39,185 bases of DNA. It comes from Acidobacteriota bacterium (GTDB lineage Bacteria > Acidobacteriota > Terriglobia > UBA7540). The stretch is from assembly GCA_021787735.1 (NCBI GenBank), contig JAJYLL010000041.1:1-39185 (forward strand), read 5' to 3'. Under the pieces are notes generated by a model, which was not told the DNA's origin, searched no databases, and saw only the letters and a list, made by a program, of their open reading frames with translations. Every line of letters begins with the position of its first letter. Within the stretch, counting starts at the first letter, position 1. This document shows, piece by piece, positions 1 through 8,197 of this stretch. Both the position numbers and the translations under genes were made by a program.

Positions 1-140
1 CTTATGCTGCCGTTGCTAAAATCCAGTTTGACGGAATGCACTACCGGCGCGACATTGGGGCAAAAGGGTTGCGGCGGCTTAAAATCACGCTTGAAAACCA
101 CCACCCGGATAACCAGGCGGGCAATCCGCCGCCAGCGTAG
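1..140 (+). CDS. purD: PurD C-terminus (partial)
   Basis: The frame that begins at base 3 runs open from the window edge to a TAG at 138-140. It encodes about 45 residues, including AAVAKIQFDGMHYRRDIGAKG, which matches the usual C-terminal end of phosphoribosylamine-glycine ligase. That enzyme joins glycine to phosphoribosylamine in step 2 of de novo purine synthesis. Only the tail is present, so no catalytic residues can be checked. purE follows 62 nt downstream on the same strand, which fits a purine operon. The last residues (rich in Pro, Asn and Gly) look like a short non-conserved tail. Identification rests on the short conserved motif plus the neighbour. Confidence 0.8.
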   Translation, partial: YAAVAKIQFDGMHYRRDIGAKGLRRLKITLENHHPDNQAGNPPPA

Positions 141-202
141 AACCGGCCTGGCGTACCCGCTGCGCGGCACGCCGGAAACAACAATGCATCAAGGAGAAGC
201 GA

Positions 203-718
203 ATGGCAGAGAAGGGAAAGGCACTTGTCGGCATCATCATGGGGAGCGACACCGATCTTCCTGTAATGAAGGACGCTGCGGCGACGCTCGATAAATTTGG
301 CGTGCCGTTTGAGATTGATATTACCTCGGCGCACCGCTCGCCGGCGCGCACGGCGGAATACGCCCGCACGGCAAGAGAGCGGGGGCTGAAGGCGATCATC
401 GTGGGAGCGGGCGGCGCGGCGCACCTGGCGGGTGTGGTGGCCGCTGAAACAACCTTGCCGGTGATCGGCGTTCCCATGCCTACCACCTCGCTTCAGGGTA
501 TGGATTCGCTGCTTTCAACGGTGCAGATGCCCGCCGGCATTCCGGTTGCTACTGTTGCCATCGGCAAGTCCGGCGCCGTCAATGCAGCCATCCTGGCGGT
601 GCAGATCATGGGGACTGCGGACGCCACGCTGGCAGGGAAGCTGGCGGAATACAAGAAGGACCTGGCCAAAGGGGTCCTGGAGAAGTCAGAAAAGGTAAAG
701 CGCGAGTTTCAGCTTTAG
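203..718 (+). CDS. purE: N5-carboxyaminoimidazole ribonucleotide mutase PurE
   Basis: This 171-residue protein is the usual length for class I PurE, which moves the carboxyl group of N5-CAIR to C4 to give CAIR in purine synthesis. The family signatures are visible: the N-terminal GIIMGSDTDLPVM phosphate loop, then DITSAHRSP with the active-site His, then GAGGAAHLAGVVAA and VIGVPMPT around the middle, followed by GMDSLLSTVQMPAGIPVATVAIG. The start ATG is preceded by a clear AAGGAG ribosome-binding site at about 190. It is soluble and normally an octamer. It usually works with PurK, which is not in this window. It lies directly after purD and is the last gene on this strand before the convergent msrB. 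Confidence 0.96.
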   Translation: MAEKGKALVGIIMGSDTDLPVMKDAAATLDKFGVPFEIDITSAHRSPARTAEYARTARERGLKAIIVGAGGAAHLAGVVAAETTLPVIGVPMPTTSLQGMDSLLSTVQMPAGIPVATVAIGKSGAVNAAILAVQIMGTADATLAGKLAEYKKDLAKGVLEKSEKVKREFQL

Positions 719-749
719 CCCTGGGGAGAGCCTCGGGCCCCGGTTCCCG

Positions 750-1151
750 CTACGGCCTCTTTTGAAATTTGAGCGCCACCGAATTGATGCAGTAGCGCAA
801 TCCTGTGGGTCCGGGGCCGTCCGGGAACACGTGGCCCAGATGCGCGTCGCACTTGCTGCAAAGGACTTCCACGCGCCGCATGCCGTGGCTTGAATCGGAT
901 TCTTCGCGGACGTTCTCTTCATTCAAGGGGGCGGTGTAGCTGGGCCAGCCGCAGTGCGAATCAAACTTGCTGTCGGAACTGAACAGTTCCGTGCCGCAGC
1001 AGATGCACCGGTAAACTCCCTGGTCGTGCAGATCGGTGTATTCGCCGGTGAAGGGCGGCTCGGTGCCTTTCTGGCGGGTAACGTAGTATTGCTGCGGCGT
1101 CAGTTCCTTGCGCCACTGTTCGTCGCTCTTGTTGACCTTCTCTTCCGCCAT
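750..1151 (-). CDS. msrB: Peptide-methionine (R)-S-oxide reductase MsrB
   Basis: This 133-residue protein has all MsrB landmarks. Two CxxC zinc pairs are at C49/C52 (CICC) and C98/C101 (CSKC). The catalytic Cys is C121 in RYCINS, and C67 in SHCGWPSY sits where the resolving Cys of the family is found. The conserved [10 protein letters not shown] segment is also present. MsrB reduces methionine-R-sulfoxide in oxidised proteins, with thioredoxin as electron donor. No signal peptide is seen, so it should act in the cytoplasm. The ATG at 1151 is preceded on the minus strand by a GGGGGC stretch. It converges on purE with a gap of about 30 nt. No MsrA is present in the window. Confidence 0.96.
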   Translation of the reverse strand: MAEEKVNKSDEQWRKELTPQQYYVTRQKGTEPPFTGEYTDLHDQGVYRCICCGTELFSSDSKFDSHCGWPSYTAPLNEENVREESDSSHGMRRVEVLCSKCDAHLGHVFPDGPGPTGLRYCINSVALKFQKRP

Positions 1152-1241
1152 CGATGCCCCCTTCAGACCTGGTTATGGCTTTTGCGCCCTATGCCCCTGT
1201 GCGTGCCGCCCTTCGGTCCATAGTAGCAGATGAAAAGCTCT

Positions 1242-1280
1242 TAACGCAGAGAGCGCAGAGAGTCTCCACGCCCTGCGTTA
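1242..1280. repeat. Inverted repeat in ACGCAGAG-type repeat tract
   Basis: TAACGCAG at 1242-1249 is perfectly complementary to CTGCGTTA at 1273-1280, with a 23-nt loop. The tract between and after the arms is made of short imperfect units (CGCAGAG, AGCGCAGAG, CAGAGGAAACGGAG). From memory, similar ACGCAGAG tracts recur between genes in many environmental bacterial genomes. That link was not tested here. Confidence 0.45.
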
Positions 1281-1363
1281 GAGTTCTTGCGAAGACAGAG
1301 GAAACGGAGACTTTGAAACCAAGCGTTTGCCATTGACCGTTTCGGGTTTTGCCCCAACCAAAC

Positions 1364-1412
1364 GCGGCACCGCCGTCCAGTCTGTGCTCATGGGCGGGAC
1401 GCCCATGCCACG
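1364..1412. repeat. REP-like palindromic element
   Basis: CATGGGC at 1389-1395 and GCCCATG at 1401-1407 form a perfect 7-bp inverted repeat around GGGAC. The flanks (GCGGCACCGCCG before, CCACGG after) resemble a repeat family that yields spurious GMGVPPM peptides in several phyla. Only one copy of this unit is seen in the window, so calling it a dispersed repeat is inference. Confidence 0.45.
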
Positions 1413-1487
1413 GAAAAGCTGCAAGGCCGGAGACCGGGCTTTGCGCTTCAAATTCATTGCGTGCAACTGATCATGCGCACCGAGAAC

Positions 1488-1496
1488 TGTTATAAT
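1488..1496 (+). promoter_or_regulatory. Extended -10 promoter for mtnA
   Basis: TGTTATAAT is a perfect extended -10 element (TGn plus TATAAT) 45 nt before the mtnA ATG. No good -35 box sits 17 nt upstream, which extended -10 promoters tolerate. A start near 1503 would leave a leader of about 40 nt. Confidence 0.6.
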
Positions 1497-1541
1497 TCTG
1501 AGTTTTGCTGAAATGCGGAAATTCAAACTGGGTGAGACGCA

Positions 1542-2621
1542 ATGTTCAAAACAATTGAGTGGACCGGCGACGGCGTGCGGATGATTGACCAGACGCTGCT
1601 GCCCGGCGAAGAGATTTACCGGACTTACCGGACCTACCCGGAAGTTGCGGAGGCGATCCGTTCCATGGTGATTCGCGGCGCGCCGGCCATCGGCGTGGCG
1701 GCGGCCATGGGCGTGGCGCTGGGAGTGAAAAATTCGCGCGCGCAGAGCGTTGCCGAACTGCGCAGCGACTTTGAAACCATTGCCGACACGATTTCGCATA
1801 CGCGGCCGACGGCCGTCAACCTGTTCTGGGCGGTCAAGCGAATGCGGGACGTGTTTGAAAAAGCGCTGGCGGCTCCCGGCTCGGACGCCCAAAAGATTGG
1901 CCGGGCAAAAACGCTGCTGGAGCAGGAAGGCCAGCGGGTGCTGACGGAAGACATCGCCATCAATGAGGCGATGGGCCGGCACGGCGCCGCGCTGCTTTCG
2001 GATTCTTCCACCGTCCTGACGCATTGCAACGCCGGCGCGCTGGCCACGGGCGGCTTTGGGACGGCGCTGGGCGTGATCCGTGCGGCTGTGGCGGAAGGGA
2101 AAAAGATCAGCGTGTTTGCCGACGAAACCCGGCCTTTCCTGCAGGGCGCGCGGCTGACGGCGTGGGAACTGGCCAAGGACGGCATCCCGGTTACGCTGAT
2201 CACCGACAACATGGCCGGACATTTTATGAAGCAGTCGCAAATCCAGGCGGTGATTGTGGGCGCGGACCGCATTGCCGCGAACGGCGATGTGGCCAACAAG
2301 ATCGGCACCTATTCGGTGGCCGTGCTGGCTCGTGAAAACAAGATTCCGTTTTACGTGGCGGCCCCGCTTTCGACCATTGACCTGGAACTCGCTTCGGGAG
2401 ACCAAATTCCCATTGAGGAGCGCTCGCCGGAAGAGGTGACACACTGGCGGGGAATCCAGACCGCGCCGGAAAATATCAGCGCCCGCCATCCTGCCTTTGA
2501 TGTGACGCCGCACCGCTACTTGACGGCCATCATCACCGAGCGCGGCATCGCGCGCGACCCTTACACCAAAACCCTGAAGGCGTTTTTTGACCGGAAGGAC
2601 CCGCAACATGCCTCGCGATAA
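1542..2621 (+). CDS. mtnA: S-methyl-5-thioribose-1-phosphate isomerase MtnA
   Basis: This 359-residue protein matches the methylthioribose-1-phosphate isomerase family, which makes methylthioribulose-1-phosphate in methionine salvage. Family motifs are [17 protein letters not shown] near residue 50, [22 protein letters not shown] with the catalytic Cys at 162, [17 protein letters not shown], and [19 protein letters not shown] with the catalytic Asp at 242. The Cys/Asp pair and the GAPAIG segment favour the isomerase over the regulatory eIF2B-like relatives. The start at 1542 has GGTGA five bases upstream, which can pair with the 3' end of 16S rRNA. No other methionine-salvage gene is adjacent. 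Confidence 0.95.
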   Translation: MFKTIEWTGDGVRMIDQTLLPGEEIYRTYRTYPEVAEAIRSMVIRGAPAIGVAAAMGVALGVKNSRAQSVAELRSDFETIADTISHTRPTAVNLFWAVKRMRDVFEKALAAPGSDAQKIGRAKTLLEQEGQRVLTEDIAINEAMGRHGAALLSDSSTVLTHCNAGALATGGFGTALGVIRAAVAEGKKISVFADETRPFLQGARLTAWELAKDGIPVTLITDNMAGHFMKQSQIQAVIVGADRIAANGDVANKIGTYSVAVLARENKIPFYVAAPLSTIDLELASGDQIPIEERSPEEVTHWRGIQTAPENISARHPAFDVTPHRYLTAIITERGIARDPYTKTLKAFFDRKDPQHASR

Positions 2622-2649
2622 CGCCGCGAAACTGTGGCTGCGCGAAGCT

Positions 2650-2707
2650 GTAGTGGCGGACGTAAAACGACGGCCGTGTCCATCTGGCGAGGTAAACTCG
2701 CCGCTAC
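2650..2707. repeat. REP-like element with nested inverted repeats
   Basis: This sits between the convergent mtnA and the permease gene. Outer arms GTAGTGGC (2650-2657) and GCCGCTAC (2700-2707) pair with one G-T wobble. Inner arms GGCGAG (2686-2691) and CTCGCC (2697-2702) flank TAAA-type bases. From memory, sequences like GGCGAGGTAAACTCGCC recur between acidobacterial genes. It could act as a bidirectional transcription stop. Confidence 0.5.
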
Positions 2708-2728
2708 GAACCCGCAATGGGCCGCAGC

Positions 2729-3973
2729 TTATTCGTGGTGAAGGGCGACGATGGGGTCCAGGCGCGAAGCCTTCATGGCAGGCCACATTCCGAAAAACAA
2801 TCCAATACTGATCGAAACCAGGAAGCCGAGAAATACAGACCAGAGCGGCACTGACGACGGGACGCTGGGGAAGAGGGTGCGGATGGAAAAGTTCAGGACA
2901 TAGCCTAGAATGATGCCCATGACGCCGCCCGCTCCTGTCAGCGTCATCGCTTCCAGCAGGAACTGCCAGACGATGTCCTGCCGGCGCGCTCCGATGGCCT
3001 TACGCACGCCGATTTCGCGGGTGCGCTCCGTGACCGACACCAGCATGATGTTCATCACCCCGATGCCGCCCACCAGCAGGCCGATGGAGGAGAGGACCAC
3101 CATCACCAGGGCCACCATCCCGGTGATTTGATTGAACTGCTTGATGACGGAATCGGCCGTCGCCATGCCGAAATTGTTTTCCTGGTCGGGCTTGACTTTG
3201 CGCATTCTCCGCATGACGGCGGTGATTTCGTCCATCGCCTCATTCATGCGATTGGGCGTGGCCATGGCTACGATCAGGTTCTCTTTGGCATCGGGGTAAA
3301 TTTTGCGGAACGTCCAGTAGGGGATGTAGACCGTTCGATCGTCGCTGTTATCCCCAAGGAACGAGAGCCTTTTGCCAAGCGCGCCGATAATCCGAAAAGT
3401 ATTGCCGCCCACGATGATGTCTTTGCCGATGGGGTCCTCGCCCTGGAAAAATCGCTTGGTGATATCAGAACCGATCACCGCCACGTTGAGCCGGTGAGTA
3501 TCCTCAAGTTCCGTGTAGGGGCGGCCGTCAACAAAAGTTGCGCCATTGATAGAGAAGTCCTCGGCCGTGGCGCCCTGTATGCCTGCGTCCAGCATCTCCT
3601 GCCCTTTGTACTTGGCGCCCGGGGCTGGGCCGTTGTAGAACATGTCAACCGCAACTTCCTCGACGTCGGGGCAGTACTGGCGTATGGCGACGGCGTCTTG
3701 GTACTGCAAGGGTTTGCGCATCCGCTCTTCGCGCGTCAAGTTGAACCGGATGCCGGGCTCAAATTTAAAGATGTAGATCGAGCGTGAGCCGTACTGCTCC
3801 ATCGTGTCGACAAGGCGGTTGTTCAGCCCGGTGATGATGGATGCCACACCGATCACGGTAGTGGTGCCAATCAGGACGCCCAGCACGGTGAGAAACGACC
3901 GGAACTTGTGCGTGCGCAACGTGTCGAGCGCCAGCAGCAGGTTCTCCCGAATGTTCCGAAGCTGTTTTGCCAT
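2729..3973 (-). CDS. MacB-type ABC transporter permease (first copy)
   Basis: This 414-residue membrane protein has the MacB/FtsX permease layout. It starts with an N-terminal helix (FLTVLGVLIGTTTVIGVASII, about residues 26-46). A large extracytoplasmic MacB_PCD-type domain follows (about 50-270). The C-terminal FtsX domain has three helices (about 283-405) with the typical TERTREIGVRKAIGAR loop, and the protein ends in RLDPIVALHHE. Such permeases use ATP hydrolysis by a cytoplasmic partner to drive substrates from the periplasm outward or to handle lipoproteins. The gene is 8 nt behind a second permease and closes the adaptor-ATPase-permease-permease operon. The substrate cannot be read from the sequence. 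Confidence 0.9.
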   Translation of the reverse strand: MAKQLRNIRENLLLALDTLRTHKFRSFLTVLGVLIGTTTVIGVASIITGLNNRLVDTMEQYGSRSIYIFKFEPGIRFNLTREERMRKPLQYQDAVAIRQYCPDVEEVAVDMFYNGPAPGAKYKGQEMLDAGIQGATAEDFSINGATFVDGRPYTELEDTHRLNVAVIGSDITKRFFQGEDPIGKDIIVGGNTFRIIGALGKRLSFLGDNSDDRTVYIPYWTFRKIYPDAKENLIVAMATPNRMNEAMDEITAVMRRMRKVKPDQENNFGMATADSVIKQFNQITGMVALVMVVLSSIGLLVGGIGVMNIMLVSVTERTREIGVRKAIGARRQDIVWQFLLEAMTLTGAGGVMGIILGYVLNFSIRTLFPSVPSSVPLWSVFLGFLVSISIGLFFGMWPAMKASRLDPIVALHHE

Positions 3974-3981
3974 GCCTTAGT

Positions 3982-5274
3982 CTATTCCGCCCGCAACGCC
4001 TCAATGGGATCAAGCCGGGCGGCCTTGTTGGCCGGGTAAATACCGAAGAAAAGTCCCACCAGTACCGACAGCCCCACCCCAACGACGATGGCGCTGGGTG
4101 GTACCGAGGAGGTAACAAACTTCTGCACCGGGATGTTGATGAGGAGTGCGAGCAGAATCCCTACCACTCCGCCCGTGCCCGCCATGACAGCGGACTCAAT
4201 GATGAACTGCGTCAGAATGTCGCGGCGGCGAGCCCCCAGCGATTTGCGGATGCCGATTTCGTGAGTGCGGTCAGTAACGCTGGCCAGCATGATGTTCATA
4301 ATCACGATGCCGCCCACCACCATGAAGACCGCTACCACGCCGATGGTGACGGCAAAGATAGTCCCGGTCAGGCGCTGCCACAGGCTCATGATGGTTTCAG
4401 AGGCGTTAATGCCAAACGTGTCGTCCTGGTTGTATTGTACGTGGCGCCGGACGCGCATCAGCATCCGAACTTCATCTTCGAGGGGAATCATCTGGGCCGC
4501 CGACCAGGCCTGAATACTGATGTTGAGTTCCGGCCGGTTGAAAAAGTACTGCTGGAAAGTCGTGAGCGGGATCATGACAAAGTTGTCCTGGCTTTGCCCG
4601 AAGGTGGTCCCGATTTTTTCCGCAACTCCGATTACGCGGAACGACTGGTTGCTCACGCGGACCTCTTTGCCGAGCGGGTCAACGTTGGGGAAGAATTTGT
4701 TCACCAGGTCCGTCCCGATAAAGCAGACCGGCGCGCTGTGAGTGAAATCAGATTCCGAGATGTACCGCCCGTAGTCCACTTTCTGCTGGCCGATATCAAT
4801 CATGCTGGGCGTTACGCCAACAACCGAGGTGTCGTAGATCTCCTGGTTTTGATAGTGCGCGGTACGGCCTCCATACTCGGCCGTTGCACCCATGGTCTTG
4901 TAGCCCACGAGCTGTTCCTTCAGGAACTTGTAGTCTTCCATCCGGATGGGGCGGTTAAGGCGGCGCGCTTTCAGATAAGCCTCATATCCCTGCGCCCATT
5001 TGTACTGGCTGAGGATAAACGTGTTGACGCCTAGGTTGGCAATGTGCTCGGCGATATAGAGGTTCATGCCGTTGATGACGGACATCACCACGATCAGGGT
5101 GGTGGTGGCAATCACCACGCCCAGCAGAGTGAGAAAGGAGCGGAGCTTGTGCGTGTTCAGGGCCTCCATGGCGATCCAGAAAGCCTCGCGCGCCGTCACC
5201 CAGGCGTTATACAGTTCACCGTGCCTGCGGCGAGCGGGTCCCACCGACGCTTTTCCGGTCATGGAAGTTTCCAT
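3982..5274 (-). CDS. MacB-type ABC transporter permease (second copy)
   Basis: This is 430 residues from the chosen start. The frame is open back to 5448, but that part overlaps the ATPase gene and encodes nothing permease-like. The ATG at 5274 has GGGAGA five bases upstream and gives a protein aligned with its neighbour. The layout is helix 1 (FLTLLGVVIATTTLIVVMSVI), a long extracytoplasmic domain, then three C-terminal helices with TDRTHEIGIRKSLGARRRDI and a final ARLDPIEALRAE. The two permeases differ clearly in sequence, so they probably form a heterodimer rather than being a recent duplication. It lies between the ATPase (46 nt upstream) and the other permease. Confidence 0.9.
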   Translation of the reverse strand: METSMTGKASVGPARRRHGELYNAWVTAREAFWIAMEALNTHKLRSFLTLLGVVIATTTLIVVMSVINGMNLYIAEHIANLGVNTFILSQYKWAQGYEAYLKARRLNRPIRMEDYKFLKEQLVGYKTMGATAEYGGRTAHYQNQEIYDTSVVGVTPSMIDIGQQKVDYGRYISESDFTHSAPVCFIGTDLVNKFFPNVDPLGKEVRVSNQSFRVIGVAEKIGTTFGQSQDNFVMIPLTTFQQYFFNRPELNISIQAWSAAQMIPLEDEVRMLMRVRRHVQYNQDDTFGINASETIMSLWQRLTGTIFAVTIGVVAVFMVVGGIVIMNIMLASVTDRTHEIGIRKSLGARRRDILTQFIIESAVMAGTGGVVGILLALLINIPVQKFVTSSVPPSAIVVGVGLSVLVGLFFGIYPANKAARLDPIEALRAE

Positions 5275-5320
5275 GGAATCTCCCGTCAGGCGGCCCTCTG
5301 CTGGTCTGCCCGCGCTGAAA

Positions 5321-6076
5321 CTAACCCACCTTCTCGTCCCGGTCGATCTTGCCATCGCGAATGTGAATGATGCGATGGGCGCGGGCGGCGATGTCATGCT
5401 CGTGGGTAACCAGCACGATGGTGTTGCCGGACTGGTGGAGGCGCTCAAACAGGTTCATGATTTCATCGCCGGTGGCGGAATCCAGGTTGCCGGTTGGCTC
5501 GTCGGCGAGAATGATCGAAGGATTGTTGATCAGTGCACGCGCAACGGCGACGCGCTGGCGCTGGCCGCCGGAAAGCTCGTTGGGACGATGGTCCATGCGG
5601 TCGCCCAGGTCCACCTTGCGAAGCACTTCCTCTGCGCGCTCCAGTCGTTCCGCTGGGGGTGTCCCGTTGTAGATCAGCGGCAGTTCGACGTTGTGGAGCG
5701 CCGAAGCGCGCGCCAGCAGGTTGAAAGTCTGGAAGACAAAACCGATTTCCTTGTTGCGGATATAAGCCAGTTCGTCGTCGGTCAGTTCGCTGACCAGCCT
5801 TCCGTTCAGCCAGTACTGCCCGCTGGTGGGCGTGTCGAGGCAGCCGATCAGGTTCATCAGCGTGGACTTGCCGGACCCGGAAGGACCCATGATGGCCACG
5901 TACTCTCCGCGCACGATGGAGAATGACACGCCGGAAAGGGCGTTGACGCTAATCGCCTCCATGTCATAGGTCTTCCACAGATCCTGTGCAAGGATGACGA
6001 TGTTGTCCGGCGAAGGTGAATCGTAACCGTCCCGTCCGGTCCCAACTTCAGGTTCTGTCGTCGAGAAAGGTTCCAT
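5321..6076 (-). CDS. MacB/LolD-type ABC transporter ATP-binding protein
   Basis: This 251-residue ATPase powers the two downstream permeases. Visible motifs are Walker [10 protein letters not shown] at 64-72, the Q-loop Gln at about 116 in FVFQTFNLL, the signature [15 protein letters not shown] from 168, Walker [13 protein letters not shown] from 188, and the switch His at about 225 (VTHEHD). The spacing and the [10 protein letters not shown] sequence are typical of the MacB/LolD/FtsE group. About 30 extra residues precede the domain (acidic, low complexity). In MacB itself the ATPase is fused to the permease; here it is separate. The ATG has GAGAG a few bases upstream. The adaptor gene lies 57 nt before it. 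Confidence 0.95.
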   Translation of the reverse strand: MEPFSTTEPEVGTGRDGYDSPSPDNIVILAQDLWKTYDMEAISVNALSGVSFSIVRGEYVAIMGPSGSGKSTLMNLIGCLDTPTSGQYWLNGRLVSELTDDELAYIRNKEIGFVFQTFNLLARASALHNVELPLIYNGTPPAERLERAEEVLRKVDLGDRMDHRPNELSGGQRQRVAVARALINNPSIILADEPTGNLDSATGDEIMNLFERLHQSGNTIVLVTHEHDIAARAHRIIHIRDGKIDRDEKVG

Positions 6077-6133
6077 GTTATTCTCTCAAACTTTCACCAA
6101 GCAAATTCAGCTCAGCCAACTGGCCTTCCACCA

Positions 6134-7696
6134 TTACGATGATGATGCGGGCTGGCCCAGGGCCGTGGCGCTGTTGTCAATTCTGACCCTTGCATTGTTC
6201 TTCAGCGTGCGAAGCACCTGATAACTACCGGTGACAATCTGCTCACCGGGTTTTACTCCGCTGAGCACTTCAACGTTCATCGTGCCCATGATACCCGTTT
6301 TAACAGCCGTGAACGCCGCCTTGCCGTTCTGCACCACGAATACGCCCTGAATTTCCTTCTTTTCGGCGGCCGTCTGGCTTGTGCTGGTGGGCTCCGCTGC
6401 CAGGGCCTTGCCCTCGCCATTGGCTTGCTTCTCACGATCAAGCTCAGCCTGGCTGCGAACTGTCAGCGCCTGGATCGGAATAACAATAGCGTCCTTCCGA
6501 GTGGCCGTCGTGATCTTGGCCGTGGCGGACAGGCCGGGCCGCAGCCCTTCGGGTGGATTGTCCAGCGTAACGGAAACCGTAAAGTCCTTGGCTTCGCCGG
6601 AGCTTGACGCCGTGCTTTGGGCGCTGCTCGTCGTTGTCTGGCCGGAAGTGGAACTGAGGGCGCTCATGCCGACCTCGGTGACGTGGCCCTTGAATTTCTT
6701 GTCTGGGATGGCATCAATGGTGACTTCGGCCGGCTGCCCAATCTTGATGCCCAGAATGTCGGTTTCGTCCACGTTCACCACGGCGTTGATGACGGACAGA
6801 TTGGCAACCTGAAACAGCGCGCTGCCCGCGGAGTTTTGAATGCCGGGAACGACGTTTTCACCCTCATGTACAGGAAGATAGGTGATGACGCCATCGAAGG
6901 GTGCGGTGTAGATGGTCTGGTCGCGCTGGTTCTCGATGCTGACCAACTGCGCCTGGTTTTGCAGCACACGGGCGTGCGACATATCACGGTTGTAAACGGC
7001 CTGGTTCAGTTGCGCCTTGGCCTGGGCCACCTGCGCCTTGGATGACTCGACGGCCGCATCTGCCACTTGATAATTGCTAAGGTCCTGGTCGAAGGTCTGC
7101 CGCGAAATCAGTTGTGACTTGAACATCTGCTCTGCGCGCGAGAAATCGTCCTTGGACTGCTGGAGCCTGGCCTGCGCCTGGGTCAGGTTGGCCTGGGCGG
7201 TTTGAAGGCTTGCCTTGGCAGAATTAACAGCCGCCTCTTGAACTTGGGAGTCGGCTTGCGCCGATCTTACGGCCGCTTGCTGGGCCTTCACGCCGGCCTC
7301 CTGCTGAACGTCTTCCGTGCGAAGCAGCAGCTGGCCTCTTTTGACGTGGTCGCCCTCCTTAACAAGGATCTCCGTCACTCTGCCCATGGAGTTGGCGTTG
7401 ACGGTGGCGAACTTGTCCGGAGGCGGCTTGATTTCACCCGAGGCCGTCACGATTGAGGAGAGGTCCTGCCGCACAACCTTACCCGATTGCACGGTGATCA
7501 GTCCGCGGTGGCTCCAGGCAATTCCGCCAATAACCAATGCCGCTAGGAGCGCCACGCCGCCAATGAGCAGCATGATTTTCTTTGTCTTGGAGAGACCACG
7601 CTTGCCGTGCCCGCCCGGGCCGGCGTGCCGCGAACCCGTGCCTCCCCCGTCAAGATGCTTGATCTGGCCTATATTGAGTTCTGTGGTTTGAGCCAT
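6134..7696 (-). CDS. MacA/HlyD-family periplasmic adaptor subunit
   Basis: This is 520 residues from the ATG at 7696, which has GAGAAGG five bases upstream. A TTG ten codons earlier would also be possible. A cytoplasmic tail rich in Gly and His comes first, then one membrane helix (IMLLIGGVALLAALVIGGIA, about 42-61). A lipoyl-type half-motif follows, then a long coiled-coil hairpin full of Ala and Gln (about 130-240). Next come the second lipoyl half (TIYTAPFDGVITYLPVHEGENV) and a beta-barrel domain. A Ser/Thr-rich insert of about 25 residues sits near 340. Adaptors of this family bridge an inner-membrane MacB-type pump to an outer-membrane channel. No TolC homologue is nearby, so that partner must be encoded elsewhere. 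First gene of the operon. Confidence 0.92.
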   Translation of the reverse strand: MAQTTELNIGQIKHLDGGGTGSRHAGPGGHGKRGLSKTKKIMLLIGGVALLAALVIGGIAWSHRGLITVQSGKVVRQDLSSIVTASGEIKPPPDKFATVNANSMGRVTEILVKEGDHVKRGQLLLRTEDVQQEAGVKAQQAAVRSAQADSQVQEAAVNSAKASLQTAQANLTQAQARLQQSKDDFSRAEQMFKSQLISRQTFDQDLSNYQVADAAVESSKAQVAQAKAQLNQAVYNRDMSHARVLQNQAQLVSIENQRDQTIYTAPFDGVITYLPVHEGENVVPGIQNSAGSALFQVANLSVINAVVNVDETDILGIKIGQPAEVTIDAIPDKKFKGHVTEVGMSALSSTSGQTTTSSAQSTASSSGEAKDFTVSVTLDNPPEGLRPGLSATAKITTATRKDAIVIPIQALTVRSQAELDREKQANGEGKALAAEPTSTSQTAAEKKEIQGVFVVQNGKAAFTAVKTGIMGTMNVEVLSGVKPGEQIVTGSYQVLRTLKNNARVRIDNSATALGQPASSS

Positions 7697-7821
7697 TTTA
7701 ACCTTCTCAGGGATCTTCTGTTTCAAGAAGACCGGACACTAATCCTAAAGGTGCTGGACCCCCCTGCGGGAACCAAAACTACTGGGACTTGCTGTAACAG
7801 CGTTCATTCTCACAACTGTTA

Positions 7822-7847
7822 TACGTACGGGAACCGGAAAAGGTTCC
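7822..7847 (-). promoter_or_regulatory. Candidate ECF-type promoter of the efflux operon
   Basis: On the minus strand GGAACC (7847-7842), a 16-nt spacer and CGTA (7825-7822) match the general ECF promoter pattern (GAAC-type -35, CGTA/CGTC -10). Transcription would begin near 7814 and leave a leader of about 120 nt before the adaptor ATG. GGAACC is also part of an inverted repeat with GGAACC/GGTTCC arms at 7830-7847, so an operator is an alternative reading. An ECF sigma gene lies at 33956 in the same window. Confidence 0.4.
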
Positions 7848-8134
7848 ACTCCGAGCATCGTGATGGCCCCCTATTCCCCGTTGGGAAAGCACGCCATCGG
7901 AAGCTGTTCCTTTGCTGTCTGTCTAGACAATATCCTACAGCCACTTGGCCTCTAATGACACGCGAATTAGCCCTGAGGGTGGCCGGCTGCCGGCGGTTGA
8001 GAAGGGTCCGGGCGGCCTCCGAAATTGCTAATGTGAATTCGCTCTTTCAGGCCACCCTCCAGCCCCAAATTACATCCGTATAAGTCGGAAACCTCTAGAG
8101 CCTGTTACCATTAATTCCGAGGGCTTGGAATTGG

Positions 8135-8163
8135 TTGACTTTCTCGTTTTCGAAAAATAGAAT
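8135..8163 (+). promoter_or_regulatory. Sigma-70 promoter for the GWxTD gene
   Basis: TTGACT (8135-8140), a 17-nt spacer and TAGAAT (8158-8163) match the consensus at ten of twelve positions. The expected start is near 8170, giving a leader of under 30 nt that consists largely of the hairpin and ribosome-binding site described next. Confidence 0.65.
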
Positions 8164-8175
8164 TGAGCATATTGA

Positions 8176-8197
8176 TTCTCCGAGGCGGAGAAGGAGG
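8176..8197 (+). promoter_or_regulatory. Hairpin overlapping the ribosome-binding site
   Basis: TTCTCCG (8176-8182) and CGGAGAA (8186-8192) form a perfect 7-bp stem with a 3-nt loop. The right arm contains CGGAG, seven bases before the ATG at 8198, and runs into AAGGAGG at 8191-8197. Folding would hide part of the ribosome-binding site. AAGGAGG is too close for the ATG but ideally placed for an in-frame TTG at 8204. Confidence 0.45.

Larger units (their letters stand above)
1152..1541. other. Intergenic region between msrB and mtnA
   Basis: These 390 bases lie between divergent genes and hold no convincing ORF. Three things stand out: a degenerate Gly/Ala-rich purine repeat around 1241-1320 built from units like ACGCAGAG, a palindromic element at about 1364-1412, and an extended -10 promoter for mtnA near 1490. 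The first two resemble small dispersed intergenic repeats rather than coding remnants. Confidence 0.6.
7697..8197. other. Divergent control region, efflux operon / GWxTD gene
   Basis: About 500 bases without a credible gene separate the minus-strand adaptor from the plus-strand GWxTD gene. It holds an ECF-like promoter (minus, 7822-7847), a perfect 10-bp palindrome TGTCTAGACA at 7920-7929 with no assigned role, a sigma-70 promoter (plus, 8135-8163) and a hairpin just before the GWxTD start. Nothing else was recognised. Confidence 0.6.

Noticed and set aside
1278-2786. 502-codon minus-strand open frame opposite mtnA
   Set aside because: It is the antisense shadow of a well-supported mtnA; its translation is Arg/His-rich, without domains or a ribosome site.
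3967-5034. 355-codon plus-strand open frame opposite the second permease
   Set aside because: Antisense shadow of an intact permease; composition is rich in His, Arg and Asp and matches no family.
5275-5448. 58-codon upstream extension of the second permease gene
   Set aside because: It overlaps the ATPase gene, its sequence is a frame-shifted shadow of that gene, and the ATG at 5274 has a good ribosome site.
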